A DNA stretch of 64,000 nucleotides from Gordonia alkanivorans NBRC 16433 (GCF_000225505.1 NZ_BACI01000120.1:62001-126000); one strand, 5' to 3'. Positions 8,788 to 17,506 are shown, counted from the first letter of the stretch. Notes: generated from the letters alone by a model not told the origin. A program made the numbers and translations.

Positions 8788-10092
8788 ATGAGCCACGATC
8801 CCTCAGACCGCGAACCGGACTGGGTCACCACCCGCTTCGGCGTGCAGGTGACGTCCGACGACACCGGTCATGCCGAGCACGAAGTGCGTGACCTCGTCGT
8901 CCTCGGTCTGCGCCACAACAAGCGGCGCGCCCACCTCCTGGTCTCGACCGTTCTCGGCAAGCACATCCCCACGCCTCCCCACGTGGTTCGCCGTGCTGCC
9001 GACGACCTCGGTGCGGCGATCATCGAGCAGATCGGCGCCGACCCCGCGCGCAACTCCATCGTGTTCGGTTTCGCCGAGACCGCGACCGGCCTCGGTCACT
9101 GTGTCGCGCAGCGGATCTCCGCGTCCCGCTACTTACACTCGACGCGTCGTCGGCTTCCCGGCGTGGTCGTGTCGGGAACCTTCGAAGAGGGGCATTCGCA
9201 CGCGACCACCCACCTGCTGCAACCCAGCGATCCGCGCTTTCTCGACGCGACCACCCCGGACGAGACGCTGATCCTCGTCGACGACGAGATCTCCACCGGC
9301 ACCACGGCGCTCGGCGCGATCGAGACGATCATCGCGAAGCGCCCGCGCGCACGGTTCGTCGTCGCCTCACTCGTCGACATGCGTAGCGCCGATCAGCGCG
9401 CCATCTGCGCCAAGGCCGCCGCCGACCTCGGCGTGGAGGTCTCCTACGTCGCACTGGCACACGGCTCGGTCACGTTGCCGCCCACTCTGCTCGACGACGT
9501 GTGGGAACTCACCTCGGACACGCTCAACCCCGTTGTGCCGGAAAGAGCGGCCGTCACCACACTCGACCTCGACTGGCCGAAGGGGACGCCGGACGGCGGC
9601 CGCCACGGGTTCGCGCGATCCGATGCGGGGCCGTTCCGCGTCGCGACCGAGGCCGCCGCCGCGACCATCGCGAAACATCTCGATCCGCAGCGTCCCGTCG
9701 TGATGGTCGGACACGAGGAGCTGATGTACGCGCCGCTGTGCATCGCCGAAGGCCTCGAGCAACGAGGCTTCGTGACCGGCTATCAGACGACCACTCGGTC
9801 GCCCGCGCAGGTCCACAACGTGCCCGGCTACCCGCTGCGTCGAGGATTCCGTTTCCTCGCACCCGAATCCGATCCGGAGACACCGCGCTACATCTACAAC
9901 GTCTCGTCGGACGCCCTGCCCGATCCCCAGGTGGTGGTCGTGATCGACACCCCAGCCGACACCCCTGAACTCCGCTCCCCCGGCGGCCTTCTCGACGTCC
10001 TCACCACCGCAGGCCATCCCGTCACACTGGCAATCCTCCCGGCAACCGACCAGACGCAACTCCGCGCATCACGACAGGCGGTCAACCCGTGA
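8788..10092 (+). CDS. Phosphoribosyltransferase with C-terminal TRSP domain
   Basis: 434 residues from ATG 8788, preceded by AGGTG. A GTG at 8779, overlapping the upstream stop as GTGA, is an alternative start. The N-terminal PRTase domain carries the PRPP loop ILVDDEISTGTTALGAI near residue 165. The C-terminal domain contains TTTRSPAQVHNVPGYPL near residue 335, the T-R-S-P motif that names the TRSP domain. PRTases of this type are predicted to add or remove a ribose phosphate in the Ter-linked nucleoside-like metabolite pathway (comparative genomics, not biochemistry). Confidence 0.9.
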   Translation: MSHDPSDREPDWVTTRFGVQVTSDDTGHAEHEVRDLVVLGLRHNKRRAHLLVSTVLGKHIPTPPHVVRRAADDLGAAIIEQIGADPARNSIVFGFAETATGLGHCVAQRISASRYLHSTRRRLPGVVVSGTFEEGHSHATTHLLQPSDPRFLDATTPDETLILVDDEISTGTTALGAIETIIAKRPRARFVVASLVDMRSADQRAICAKAAADLGVEVSYVALAHGSVTLPPTLLDDVWELTSDTLNPVVPERAAVTTLDLDWPKGTPDGGRHGFARSDAGPFRVATEAAAATIAKHLDPQRPVVMVGHEELMYAPLCIAEGLEQRGFVTGYQTTTRSPAQVHNVPGYPLRRGFRFLAPESDPETPRYIYNVSSDALPDPQVVVVIDTPADTPELRSPGGLLDVLTTAGHPVTLAILPATDQTQLRASRQAVNP

Positions 10093-11207
10093 CGTCCACA
10101 CCCCCGCTCCGCGGTCCCGACTTCGGTTCCTACGCACCCGACGAGGTGACGTGGCTGCTCAAGGATCTCTCCGACATCGCGCTCGAGGGCGACCTGCACG
10201 AGCGGGAACGTCGAATCCAGTCGGGTAAGGCGCATTACGCCGAGTCCCTGCCGATCGAGTACCAGCCGGGACGCGAATACCAGGACCTCTTCCAGGCAAC
10301 GCTGCAGTCTTCGGCACAGCGACTCGCCGAGGCGGTCGGGGTCGTCTCCGAACTGATTCTCACCGAACGGCATTCGTCGCCGACACTTGTGTCACTCGCG
10401 CGAGCCGGGACACCCGTCGGCATCCTGATCCGCCGGTGGATGCAGGCGGTTCACGGGATCGAGCCCCAGCACTACACGATCTCGATCGTGCGTGGTCGCG
10501 GGATCGACACGGTCGCCCTGGACCACATCGTCGAACGCCATCCCGCTGAGTCGATCGTCTTCGTCGACGGCTGGACCGGAAAGGGTGCGATCCAGCGCGA
10601 ACTCACCGCGGCGCTGGCCGAGTACGCGCAGCTTCCCGGCCGCCCGGCACTGCACGACGAGCTGGCGGTGCTCGCCGATCCCGGCTCCTGCACCACCCTG
10701 TTCGGTACTCGCGACGACTTCCTCATCGCGTCGGCATGCCTGAACTCCACCGTGTCGGGGCTGGTGTCGCGCACGGTCCTCAACGCCGACCACATCGGTC
10801 CGGGAGAGTTCCACGGCGCCAAGTTCTATCGGGATCTGGCCGAGTTCGACGTCTCCGGTCGGCTTCTCGATGCGGTGAGCGCCGAGTTCCCCACCGTCGC
10901 CGACCGCGTCGCCGCCACGCTGGCCGCCATGACAGCGGAGCATCGGACGCCGACCTGGTCGGGATGGCGATCGGTCGAACGGATTCAGCTCGACTACGGA
11001 TTGTCGTCGATCAACCTGGTCAAGCCGGGCGTGGGCGAGACGACCCGCGTGCTGCTGCGTCGCGTTCCGTGGCGGGTCCTCGTCCGCGCCGACGACCTGC
11101 CCGAGCACCGCCACATCCGACTCCTCGCCACCGAACGCGGAGTGCCGGTGGACGTCTCGCCCGATCTCGCCTACTCGTGTGTCGGGTTGATCAAGGAGGA
11201 CGCGTGA
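10089..11207 (+). CDS. StiP/PRTase-like protein with C-terminal PELOTA RNA-binding domain
   Basis: 372 residues from GTG 10089, overlapping the previous stop as GTGA. The N-terminal part contains SLARAGTPVGILIRRW near residue 102 and VFVDGWTGKGAI near 158. These are the conserved stretches of the StiP family, variously described as cysteine protease-like or PRTase-like. The last 75 residues (around LSSINLVKPGVGETTRVLLR) fit the PELOTA RNA-binding fold. It always travels with PRTase-TRSP and HAD genes in ter loci. The pairing of two PRTase-like enzymes with an RNA-binding module suggests a nucleoside or tRNA-like substrate (inference). Confidence 0.85.
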   Translation: MTSTPPLRGPDFGSYAPDEVTWLLKDLSDIALEGDLHERERRIQSGKAHYAESLPIEYQPGREYQDLFQATLQSSAQRLAEAVGVVSELILTERHSSPTLVSLARAGTPVGILIRRWMQAVHGIEPQHYTISIVRGRGIDTVALDHIVERHPAESIVFVDGWTGKGAIQRELTAALAEYAQLPGRPALHDELAVLADPGSCTTLFGTRDDFLIASACLNSTVSGLVSRTVLNADHIGPGEFHGAKFYRDLAEFDVSGRLLDAVSAEFPTVADRVAATLAAMTAEHRTPTWSGWRSVERIQLDYGLSSINLVKPGVGETTRVLLRRVPWRVLVRADDLPEHRHIRLLATERGVPVDVSPDLAYSCVGLIKEDA

Positions 11208-12076
11208 GCGTGCTGGTCGCCACCGACCTCGACCGGACGATGATCTACTCGCAACCGGCGATGGGCGAGGCACAGTTCGCCGCCCTCGACACCGTCTGCG
11301 TCGAGATCTACCGCGACGCCCCGCTGTCGTACATGACGACCACCGCCGTCCAGCTCCTCGCCCACCTCGCCGACGAGGTGCCGGTGATCCCGACGACGAC
11401 TCGGACGCCAGACCAGTACGAGCGAATCGCTCTGCCCGGCGGACCGTTTCGGTTTGCCGTGGCGAGCAACGGCGGACGGATCCTCGTCGACGGAGCCGAT
11501 GACCCGGTCTGGCGTCACCAGATCGAACGCGTGGTGTCTGCCTCAGGCGCAGGCCTCGACGAGGTACTCACCGAACTGCGCACCCGCATCGACGATTCCT
11601 GGGTGAAGTCGCTGCGGATCGCCGACGACCTGTTCTGCTACCTCGTCGTCGAACCCGCGGCCCAGCCGCATGAGTTTCTGCCCGCGTGGCAGGACTGGTG
11701 CGCGGCGCACGGGTGGACGGCCTCGCAGCAGGGTCGCAAGATCTACGCGACGCCCCGGTCGGTCACCAAGTCCGCGGCGATCGCCGAGGTGCGTCGGCGC
11801 CTCGTCGACGACGGCACGATCGGCACGGACGCGCAGCTGTACGCGGCCGGTGACGGGTGGTTGGACGCCGACCTTCTCGAGATCGCCGACCACGCGATCC
11901 GCCCACGCCACGGCGAGCTCGAGCTCCTCGGCTGGACGACGCCAGGTCTCACCGTCACCGCCGAGACCGGCGCTCTCGCCGGGGTGGAGATCCTCGAATG
12001 GCTCCACGCCCGGTGTTCGGTCAGGCCGGCATCGGACCCAGCACATCCGAGTGCCCGTGCCGTCGGCACCAGCTGA
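11204..12076 (+). CDS. HAD superfamily phosphatase of the Ter cluster
   Basis: 290 residues from GTG 11204, which follows AAGGAGG and overlaps the StiP stop as GTGA. HAD motif I is VATDLDRTMIY (nucleophile and acid-base Asp) at the N-terminus. The late motif YAAGDGWLDADLLEIAD near residue 220 supplies the Mg2+-binding Asp pair, and the intervening cap is of the Cof/sucrose-phosphatase type. It would dephosphorylate the product of the upstream PRTases. Its 3' end overlaps the convergent receiver-domain gene by 56 nt (12021-12076). Confidence 0.9.
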   Translation: MSVLVATDLDRTMIYSQPAMGEAQFAALDTVCVEIYRDAPLSYMTTTAVQLLAHLADEVPVIPTTTRTPDQYERIALPGGPFRFAVASNGGRILVDGADDPVWRHQIERVVSASGAGLDEVLTELRTRIDDSWVKSLRIADDLFCYLVVEPAAQPHEFLPAWQDWCAAHGWTASQQGRKIYATPRSVTKSAAIAEVRRRLVDDGTIGTDAQLYAAGDGWLDADLLEIADHAIRPRHGELELLGWTTPGLTVTAETGALAGVEILEWLHARCSVRPASDPAHPSARAVGTS

Positions 12077-12764
12077 TCAGGTACCGCGCGTGCAGACCGC
12101 ACCAGCGGTAGACGGCGGCCTGCGACATCGGTGACGAAGTCGGTGCCTCACCACGCTCGGAGATGATCGGGCCGAGGTAGTGACTCGTCACCTTGTTGGC
12201 CGTGTTGGGTGACACCTTGGCCGCGCGCGCCAGACTCGCACCGTCGGACGCGTTGCCCGAAGCGATCGCGCCCGCCAGGCGTCCCGCGGTATGACCCCGC
12301 TGGCCCGTGAACAACTCATACAGAGGCCTCCGACGCGGAGGCCCCGGCTTCTCCCCCAGCACCTGACCGAGCGCCACCGCGCGCACCGCGCGCATGAGTG
12401 TCGCGAACCCGTCGGACTTCGCGATGACGCCCGCGACCTCGTCGCGCAGTCGCGCCTCATCGAGATGATCGGATTCGAGCCCATGGCCCTGGGTCGCGAG
12501 GATGACCGGCGCCTGACGGTCGTGTTTGTTCAGGGCGTCGATGGCGTCGAGCCCGTCGAAGCGCCACTCCAGGTCAGGGCGGTTCCAGATGAGGTCGGCG
12601 ATCACGACGTCGAAGCGGACGTGGCCGGCAACCGAGCGGGTGAACTCGTCCTCGCTGGTCGCCACGGTGACGACAGCGTGTTCGAGCGCGCCTTGGAGAG
12701 GGCCCGCCACGACGTGGCCGAGCGGGGAGGCGACGAGCACGCGAAGACGATTCGGCACGTGCAT
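12021..12764 (-). CDS. Orphan receiver-domain transcriptional regulator
   Basis: 247 residues from ATG 12764; an ATG at 12848 is a possible but SD-less alternative. The first 125 residues fit a response-regulator receiver fold: LRVLVASPLG strand 1, DVVIADLIWN with the likely phospho-acceptor Asp, PVILAT with the switch Thr, and GVIAKSD with the conserved Lys. The C-terminal part (GASLARAAKVSPNTANKV) looks like a helix-turn-helix. No histidine kinase lies nearby. Divergent from another HTH regulator and ending inside the HAD gene, it is a plausible controller of the Ter island. Confidence 0.75.
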   Translation of the reverse strand: MHVPNRLRVLVASPLGHVVAGPLQGALEHAVVTVATSEDEFTRSVAGHVRFDVVIADLIWNRPDLEWRFDGLDAIDALNKHDRQAPVILATQGHGLESDHLDEARLRDEVAGVIAKSDGFATLMRAVRAVALGQVLGEKPGPPRRRPLYELFTGQRGHTAGRLAGAIASGNASDGASLARAAKVSPNTANKVTSHYLGPIISERGEAPTSSPMSQAAVYRWCGLHARYLISWCRRHGHSDVLGPMPA

Positions 12765-12790
12765 GATTTTGCCTGATGCGGGCCATCCGT

Positions 12791-12836
12791 GCGTGATCAC
12801 GCATTTACTGGAGTCATTCGAGCCAATTATGGCTCG
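12791..12836. promoter_or_regulatory. Two palindromes in the divergent regulator intergenic region
   Basis: A perfect 12-bp palindrome GCGTGATCACGC (12791-12802) is followed by CGAGCC-AATTAT-GGCTCG (12819-12836; arms extend to 7 bp with the flanking T/A). Both sit in a locally A+T-richer 280-nt gap between two regulators, a normal place for operators. Confidence 0.5.
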
Positions 12837-13044
12837 ATTACTTATCAATCGGGCCGGAAAGGCAGTGACTTATCGAGCAATGTTCGTAACCCTAGAGAAG
12901 TAGACGTTGAGAGCAGTTCATCTCTCCGCCTGCCAAACCGATCGCGAGCAAGGTCGATCACGGCTCCCATCATGCCGCCGGGTCGAGAGAATCGGCGGCA
13001 CGCGGGGCCGGCAGCAGGATTCTGTCGACAGGAGGACGGTACCG

Positions 13045-13731
13045 ATGTCAGCCCCTCTGGATGAACTTCACCGCCAGCACGAGACAAACCCGCAGCCCAA
13101 CGTGTCCCGACTCAATTCGGTCGGCCGGACCGTCCCGCAATCCGCCGGGTCGCAGCCCCACTCCCATCTGAGACGCCTCGCCGTCGTGGTCGCCGAAGGC
13201 GATCTGTTCGACGCCGCACTGGTGGCCCTCATCGAGGGGGCCGGCTACGGCGCCACCCTGGTCGAGCCTGGGCAGATTCCCTCCCTGCGCAATCCCGCCG
13301 TCCTCCTGGTCAGGTCGCCCGGCTCGCTCGCTAAGGTCCGGCGTGCGTCGATGCTGCGCAATGTGCGCGTCGTCTTCCTCGGCGACGGGATCGCCTCCCG
13401 CGACCACATCCGCATCTCACCCCGTTCGCCGGGCGCCGAATCCGCATTGCGTCAGGCCCTTGCCGCGATCGTCGGCCCGCCCGATCAGCAGTCGACCCCG
13501 CACGCGCCCGCCGACCGCGTGCGGGTGACCGAACGCGAGCGCGAGATCCTGCAGACCTACACCCTCGGCGCCACACTCCGCGAGACTTCGCAGGCACACC
13601 AGATCGCGGAGAGCACGGTCCGCGAGCACTACCGCCGCGTCGTGCGTCGTTACGAAGAAGCCGGGCGACCCATCGGCAACAAGGCCCAGCTCCTCCTCGA
13701 GTTCATGGCCGACGGTTGGGTTCGCCCCTGA
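13045..13731 (+). CDS. LuxR-type HTH regulator with degenerate receiver-like N-terminus
   Basis: 228 residues from ATG 13045 with GGAGG 9 nt upstream. The C-terminal 65 residues hold a LuxR/GerE-type helix-turn-helix: VTEREREILQTYTLGATLRE, then QIAESTVREHYRRVVRRYEE as the recognition helix region. The N-terminal 120 residues have the alternating strand/helix pattern of a receiver (LAVVVAEGDLFDAALVALIE; VVFLGDGIA), but the acceptor Asp is not convincingly present. It may therefore act without phosphorylation. It shares a promoter region with the orphan receiver-domain regulator. Confidence 0.75.
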   Translation: MSAPLDELHRQHETNPQPNVSRLNSVGRTVPQSAGSQPHSHLRRLAVVVAEGDLFDAALVALIEGAGYGATLVEPGQIPSLRNPAVLLVRSPGSLAKVRRASMLRNVRVVFLGDGIASRDHIRISPRSPGAESALRQALAAIVGPPDQQSTPHAPADRVRVTEREREILQTYTLGATLRETSQAHQIAESTVREHYRRVVRRYEEAGRPIGNKAQLLLEFMADGWVRP

Positions 13732-13794
13732 GAACGTCCTGGTCAGGGACCTAGTACCCACGACGCCGACTCGCCGGGCGCGCAGACTGGAGGT

Positions 13795-14313
13795 ATGAGG
13801 TCAACACCGGGCCTCCGCCGCCCGCTCACCATCGCTGCCGGATACCGACGTACCTGGGCCGCTGCGCTGCTGGCTGTCGTCGAGTTGCTCGTCGCGTATC
13901 AGGCGATCGACGGTGGTCTGGCGCTCGCCGACGACCGGTGGAAGATGCCTCGGGAGTGGCTGCAACACACGCCGTTCGACAACTGGACCGGCCCCGGCCT
14001 CGTACTCATCGCAGCGATCGGCGTGCCACATGCGCTCGCGGCACTGGCCGTCGTCGTCCTGCCTGTCGACGCCCGGCTCGGCATTCTCGGGGGTCTGCTG
14101 AGCGGCGCGTCGTTGGTGGCATGGATCGGCATCCAGATCGCGCTGCTCCAGATCTTCTTCTTCCTGCAACCGGTCATCGTCGTACTCGGGATCATCGAGA
14201 TCTGCCTGGCGATCCTATGGCGGCGCACGCTGTCGCGCCGCCCGGTACCGCGGCCCGACGACCCGTATCCGACTCGCCCCCTGTCCGCCGCGTCGAACCG
14301 GGACCCGGAATGA
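13795..14313 (+). CDS. Small integral membrane protein, unknown function
   Basis: 172 residues from ATG 13795. Four hydrophobic segments are apparent, at about residues 20-40, 65-85, 90-110 and 115-140 (IQIALLQIFFFLQPVIVVLG), followed by a basic, Pro-rich cytoplasmic tail. GGAGGT lies immediately before the ATG, too close for a normal SD. No family is recognised. Its stop overlaps the next ATG, so the two genes are translationally coupled. Confidence 0.7.
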   Translation: MRSTPGLRRPLTIAAGYRRTWAAALLAVVELLVAYQAIDGGLALADDRWKMPREWLQHTPFDNWTGPGLVLIAAIGVPHALAALAVVVLPVDARLGILGGLLSGASLVAWIGIQIALLQIFFFLQPVIVVLGIIEICLAILWRRTLSRRPVPRPDDPYPTRPLSAASNRDPE

Positions 14314-14927
14314 GGAGCGGCCCGATCATCGCAGGTCTGCTGGCTTCGACCGCGTGTTCCGCCGCTGCGTACTGCGCCTGGGTCCGGCCGTGGGTGATGA
14401 CCTGGGGCGCAACGGACGAGGAGGTGGCCGCAGCACTCCCGGGCGACGAGTTCCTGCCCGACGCCGACGGTGTGGCCACGCGCGCGATCACGATCGACGC
14501 ACCACCGGACGCGATCTACCCGTGGCTGGCCCAGATGGGACCGTCGCCGCGGGGCGGCGCTTACACCTACGACTGGATCGAGAACCTGCTCGGGCTCGAC
14601 ATGCACAGCACCGACCGGGTGCTCGAGGAGTTCCAGCATCCGGTCGTCGGCGAGACGATCGGTGTCGGACCCGAGGCCTCCCGCATCGAGATCGCCGACC
14701 CCGGCCGCGCATTCGTCACCCGGACCACCGACGGTGACTGGGTGTGGTCGTTCACCCTGGTCCCCGACGGCGACTCGACGCGGCTGATCAGCCGGAACCG
14801 CTTTCGGCTGCCCGGGCTGGGCAAGAAGCTGGCGATGATCCCGATGGAGCCCGGGTCGCTGATCATGGAACGCAAGATGCTCCACGGGATCAAGGAGCGG
14901 GCCGAGGCTCTCGCGCACGCCGGGTGA
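14310..14927 (+). CDS. SRPBCC/START-like protein with N-terminal membrane anchor
   Basis: 205 residues, ATG 14310 overlapping the previous stop (ATGA). An N-terminal hydrophobic helix (about residues 5-25) is followed by a region resembling SRPBCC lipid/ligand-binding proteins. There, ITIDAPPDAIYPWLAQMG is the typical first strand and helix, and a late amphipathic helix (LIMERKMLHGIKERAEAL) closes the fold. The ligand is unknown. Coupling to a small membrane protein suggests a membrane-associated lipid-binding pair (inference). Confidence 0.7.
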   Translation: MRSGPIIAGLLASTACSAAAYCAWVRPWVMTWGATDEEVAAALPGDEFLPDADGVATRAITIDAPPDAIYPWLAQMGPSPRGGAYTYDWIENLLGLDMHSTDRVLEEFQHPVVGETIGVGPEASRIEIADPGRAFVTRTTDGDWVWSFTLVPDGDSTRLISRNRFRLPGLGKKLAMIPMEPGSLIMERKMLHGIKERAEALAHAG

Positions 14928-14984
14928 CCTCGCAGGTCGCGCCGGGTCCACGGGACGGCGCGCCGGTCGTGGCACAGTGAGAGG

Positions 14985-16376
14985 GTGCTCCTGCCGACGT
15001 TGACCCCCACTGCCCCGGACGATCCCGAAGTGATCCGGATAGGTGAGGATCGACTGTCGCGGGAAGACCTGGTCGGTGCGGCCACCGCTGTCGCGGAACG
15101 GATTGCCGGTGCGCGCACCGTCGCGGTTCTGGCGCAGCCGACGGTCGAGACCGTTCTCGCGGTGGTCGGCGGTCTGATCGCCGGCGTGCCGGTGGTCCCG
15201 GTGCCGCCCGACTCCGGTCCGCGCGAATTCGCCCACATCCTGGCCGATTCCGGCGCACAGGCCTGGCTGGGACAGGGGCCGGCCGACGCCACACTGCCGG
15301 TGGTCCCGGTCCGTCGCTACGCGAAGTCGTGGCATCGGCATCCCGAACCCCACGCCGATTCGACGGCACTGACCCTCTACACCTCCGGCACCACGGGGCT
15401 CCCCAAGGGTGTGCCGATCACCCGTCAGGCCATCGCGGAGGGACTCGACGCACTCGCGGATGCCTGGCTGTGGACCGCCGATGACACACTCGCGCATGGC
15501 CTTCCGCTCTTCCACGTTCACGGGCTCATCCTCGGCGTTCTCGGGCCGCTCCGCCGAGGCGGCCGGTTGATCCACACCGAGAAGCCGACCGCGGCGGGAT
15601 ATGCCTCCGCCGCCGAAGCCGGTGCGTCGATGTTCTTCGGGGTCCCGACCGTGTGGAGTCGCGTCGGCGCCGATCCCGAAGCCGCCCGAACGCTCTCCAG
15701 CGCACGCATTCTCGTGTCCGGCAGTGCCCCACTGCCGGTTCCCGTCTTCGACCGTGTCCGCGAACTCACCGGTCACGAGATCGTCGAACGTTACGGCATG
15801 ACCGAAACCCTGATCACCGTCAGCACCCGGGTCGACGGCGAGCGTCGCCCGGGCTGGGTCGGACTTCCCCTCGCGGGAGTCGAGACTCGCCTTCGCGAGG
15901 GCGACGCCGACGTGCCCCACGACGGCGAATCCGTCGGCGACCTCCACGTCCGCGGACCGATGATGGCGTCGGGCTACCTCAACCGAGCCGACGCGACCGC
16001 CGAATCCTGGCTCGACGACGGCTTCTTCGCCACCGGCGACGTCGCCGTCATCGACCCGGACGGCATGCACCGCATCGTCGGCCGCCGGTCCACCGACCTC
16101 ATCAAGTCCGGCGGCTTCCGCATCGGCGCCGGGGAGATCGAGACCGTGCTCCTCGCGCACCCGGCCGTACGTGAAACCGCGGTGATCGGCGTCCCCGACG
16201 ACTATCTCGGCCAGCGGATCGTCGCGTATGTGGTGGCCGACGAGGTCGACGACACCGAGCTCATCGAGTTCGTCGCCGGCGAACTGTCGAACCACAAACG
16301 CCCCCGCGAGATCCGGTTCGTCGACTCACTCCCCCGCAACGCCATGGGCAAGGTGCAGAAGAAGCTGCTCGGCTGA
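14985..16376 (+). CDS. Acyl-CoA synthetase (AMP-binding, FadD36-like)
   Basis: 463 residues from GTG 14985. The ANL-superfamily P-loop is TLYTSGTTGLPKGVP near residue 128. The Y-G-M-T-E motif (VERYGMTET) is near 270, the hinge DLIKSGGFRIGAGEIE near 370, and the C-terminal catalytic Lys lies in AMGKVQKKLLG. It activates carboxylic acids to acyl-AMP and then acyl-CoA. The short length and MLLPTL-type N-terminus resemble mycobacterial FadD36, but chain-length preference cannot be read from sequence. It stands alone between unrelated genes. Confidence 0.88.
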   Translation: MLLPTLTPTAPDDPEVIRIGEDRLSREDLVGAATAVAERIAGARTVAVLAQPTVETVLAVVGGLIAGVPVVPVPPDSGPREFAHILADSGAQAWLGQGPADATLPVVPVRRYAKSWHRHPEPHADSTALTLYTSGTTGLPKGVPITRQAIAEGLDALADAWLWTADDTLAHGLPLFHVHGLILGVLGPLRRGGRLIHTEKPTAAGYASAAEAGASMFFGVPTVWSRVGADPEAARTLSSARILVSGSAPLPVPVFDRVRELTGHEIVERYGMTETLITVSTRVDGERRPGWVGLPLAGVETRLREGDADVPHDGESVGDLHVRGPMMASGYLNRADATAESWLDDGFFATGDVAVIDPDGMHRIVGRRSTDLIKSGGFRIGAGEIETVLLAHPAVRETAVIGVPDDYLGQRIVAYVVADEVDDTELIEFVAGELSNHKRPREIRFVDSLPRNAMGKVQKKLLG

Positions 16377-16416
16377 GGGCTTGCGAGTCATGCCCGGCGG
16401 CCCGCACCGAAAGGCG

Positions 16417-16517
16417 CCCCTGGAAAGCACCCTCGGTGGCGGTGCCGGCGGCGACATAGTGTCGTCGGGCGGGCTGTGGAGGGTGGAGATCAGGGGTCGA
16501 TTTCAGGGGCGGTTTCC
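16417..16517. repeat. Left arm of an inverted repeat flanking the DUF559 gene
   Basis: This segment is an imperfect inverted copy of 17422-17506. The best blocks are GACATAGTGTC (16452-16462, itself a GACA/TGTC dyad), TGTGGA, and the terminal TTTCAGGGGCGGTTTCC. The inner end overlaps the last codons of the DUF559 gene. Degenerate direct iterations of a TTTCAGGGGCG-like unit are also present. Confidence 0.75.
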
Positions 16518-17354
16518 GGCGGCGGCGCGGTTGCGGTGGTACCCCTTCCGGACCCCGGCCGCGATGTCGGCGTACGTGGCCTCCCAGTGGCTGAACACCT
16601 GCGCGTAGGTGAGTCGCATCGGTAGATAGCCCAGCGGGATGAGCTTGCGGGACCTGACGCGGTCGCTTTCGTAGTCCTCCTCGCCGGTGTGGTGGGCCCG
16701 GCTGTCGAGTTCGATCGCGAGCCGCTCACCGACGAGCAGGTCGATCCAACCCACCCCGGGCACGTGATGCTGCACCTCGACGCGTAGCCCGGCACTCCTC
16801 AGCCTCAGGCGTGCCGCAGTCTCGGTTCCCGACGCCGCTAGCCGGTTGCACCTCTCTATTGCGTTCTTGATCGCGAGTGGGGCGAGTCGGAACTCGGAAC
16901 GGAGATCGTCGTGGGTCAGCTTGCCGTGATGTAGTGCGGAGTCACACAGGATGACGAAGCCCTCCTCGTCGAAGCACCGTGCGGCGTACTGCAGAGCGGT
17001 CGCGACATCGTCGACGGCGGCCAGAGCCGGAGTCGGGCGGCCGTGGCATCGGCAACGGTCGGGGGACCGACGTCGTTCGTACCGCGTCACGCGCGCATGG
17101 GACTCGACGGGATGGTCGGGAATCCACAATCCGTGGCGGAGCAGCGCACTCGCGCACGACACGACGGCGTGGTCGGCCACCGCCGCAACCACGTCGGGGT
17201 CGGCATCGGGAACCCGAAACCATCCGTGCCGAATCCGTTGGATCGCACCGGTTTCGACGGCGCGTCGAATATCCGGCGTGGTCTCTCCGGATTCGAGCAG
17301 CTGGCGGGTCGACACCACACCCCCGAAGCGCTCGATGAGCTGGTCGTAGTCCAT
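16503..17354 (-). CDS. AbiEi-type N-terminal domain plus DUF559 endonuclease-like protein
   Basis: 283 residues from ATG 17354. The N-terminus (LIERFGGVVSTRQLLESG, then IRRAVETGAIQRIRHGWFRV) is the winged-helix domain shared with AbiEi antitoxins. The C-terminal 100 residues show the Vsr/DUF559 nuclease-like pattern: GWIDLLVGERLAIELDSRAH with the acidic cluster, then DRVRSRKLIPLGY. Such proteins are frequent and multi-copy in actinobacteria; no cellular function is established. No AbiEii-type toxin gene is adjacent. Imperfect inverted repeats enclose the gene, suggesting a cassette. Confidence 0.8.
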   Translation of the reverse strand: MDYDQLIERFGGVVSTRQLLESGETTPDIRRAVETGAIQRIRHGWFRVPDADPDVVAAVADHAVVSCASALLRHGLWIPDHPVESHARVTRYERRRSPDRCRCHGRPTPALAAVDDVATALQYAARCFDEEGFVILCDSALHHGKLTHDDLRSEFRLAPLAIKNAIERCNRLAASGTETAARLRLRSAGLRVEVQHHVPGVGWIDLLVGERLAIELDSRAHHTGEEDYESDRVRSRKLIPLGYLPMRLTYAQVFSHWEATYADIAAGVRKGYHRNRAAAGNRP

Positions 17355-17421
17355 CGGTTCAGTGTCAGGTGCTGGGGACTCGATCGAGCGTGGCGTCCCG
17401 GGGGCTGTGGATAACTCCGCT

Positions 17422-17506
17422 GGAAACCGCCCCTGGAATAGACCTTCCACAACCGACTCGATGACACTATGTCGCCGGCGGCGCTACGGAGGGCGCATTC
17501 CGGGGG
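17422..17506. repeat. Right arm of an inverted repeat flanking the DUF559 gene
   Basis: Begins GGAAACCGCCCCTGGAA and includes GACACTATGTC (17463-17473), matching the complement of 16417-16517 with a few gaps. Immediately outside, 17501-17542 holds three degenerate copies of a GGGCGGATCTCAGG-like unit. The arm lies 68 nt upstream of the DUF559 start codon. Confidence 0.75.

Noticed and set aside
13726..13760. Imperfect GTCCTG/CAGGGAC hairpin after the LuxR-type gene as a terminator
   Set aside because: Stem is short and mismatched and overlaps the start region of the next gene; evidence too weak.
13899..16295. Antisense open frame of about 800 codons opposite the membrane/SRPBCC/acyl-CoA ligase genes
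   Set aside because: No SD, no motifs, low-complexity charged composition; codon periodicity supports the plus-strand genes.
16503..17354. AbiE toxin-antitoxin system
   Set aside because: Only the AbiEi-like N-terminal domain is present, fused to a DUF559 region; no nucleotidyltransferase toxin gene is adjacent.
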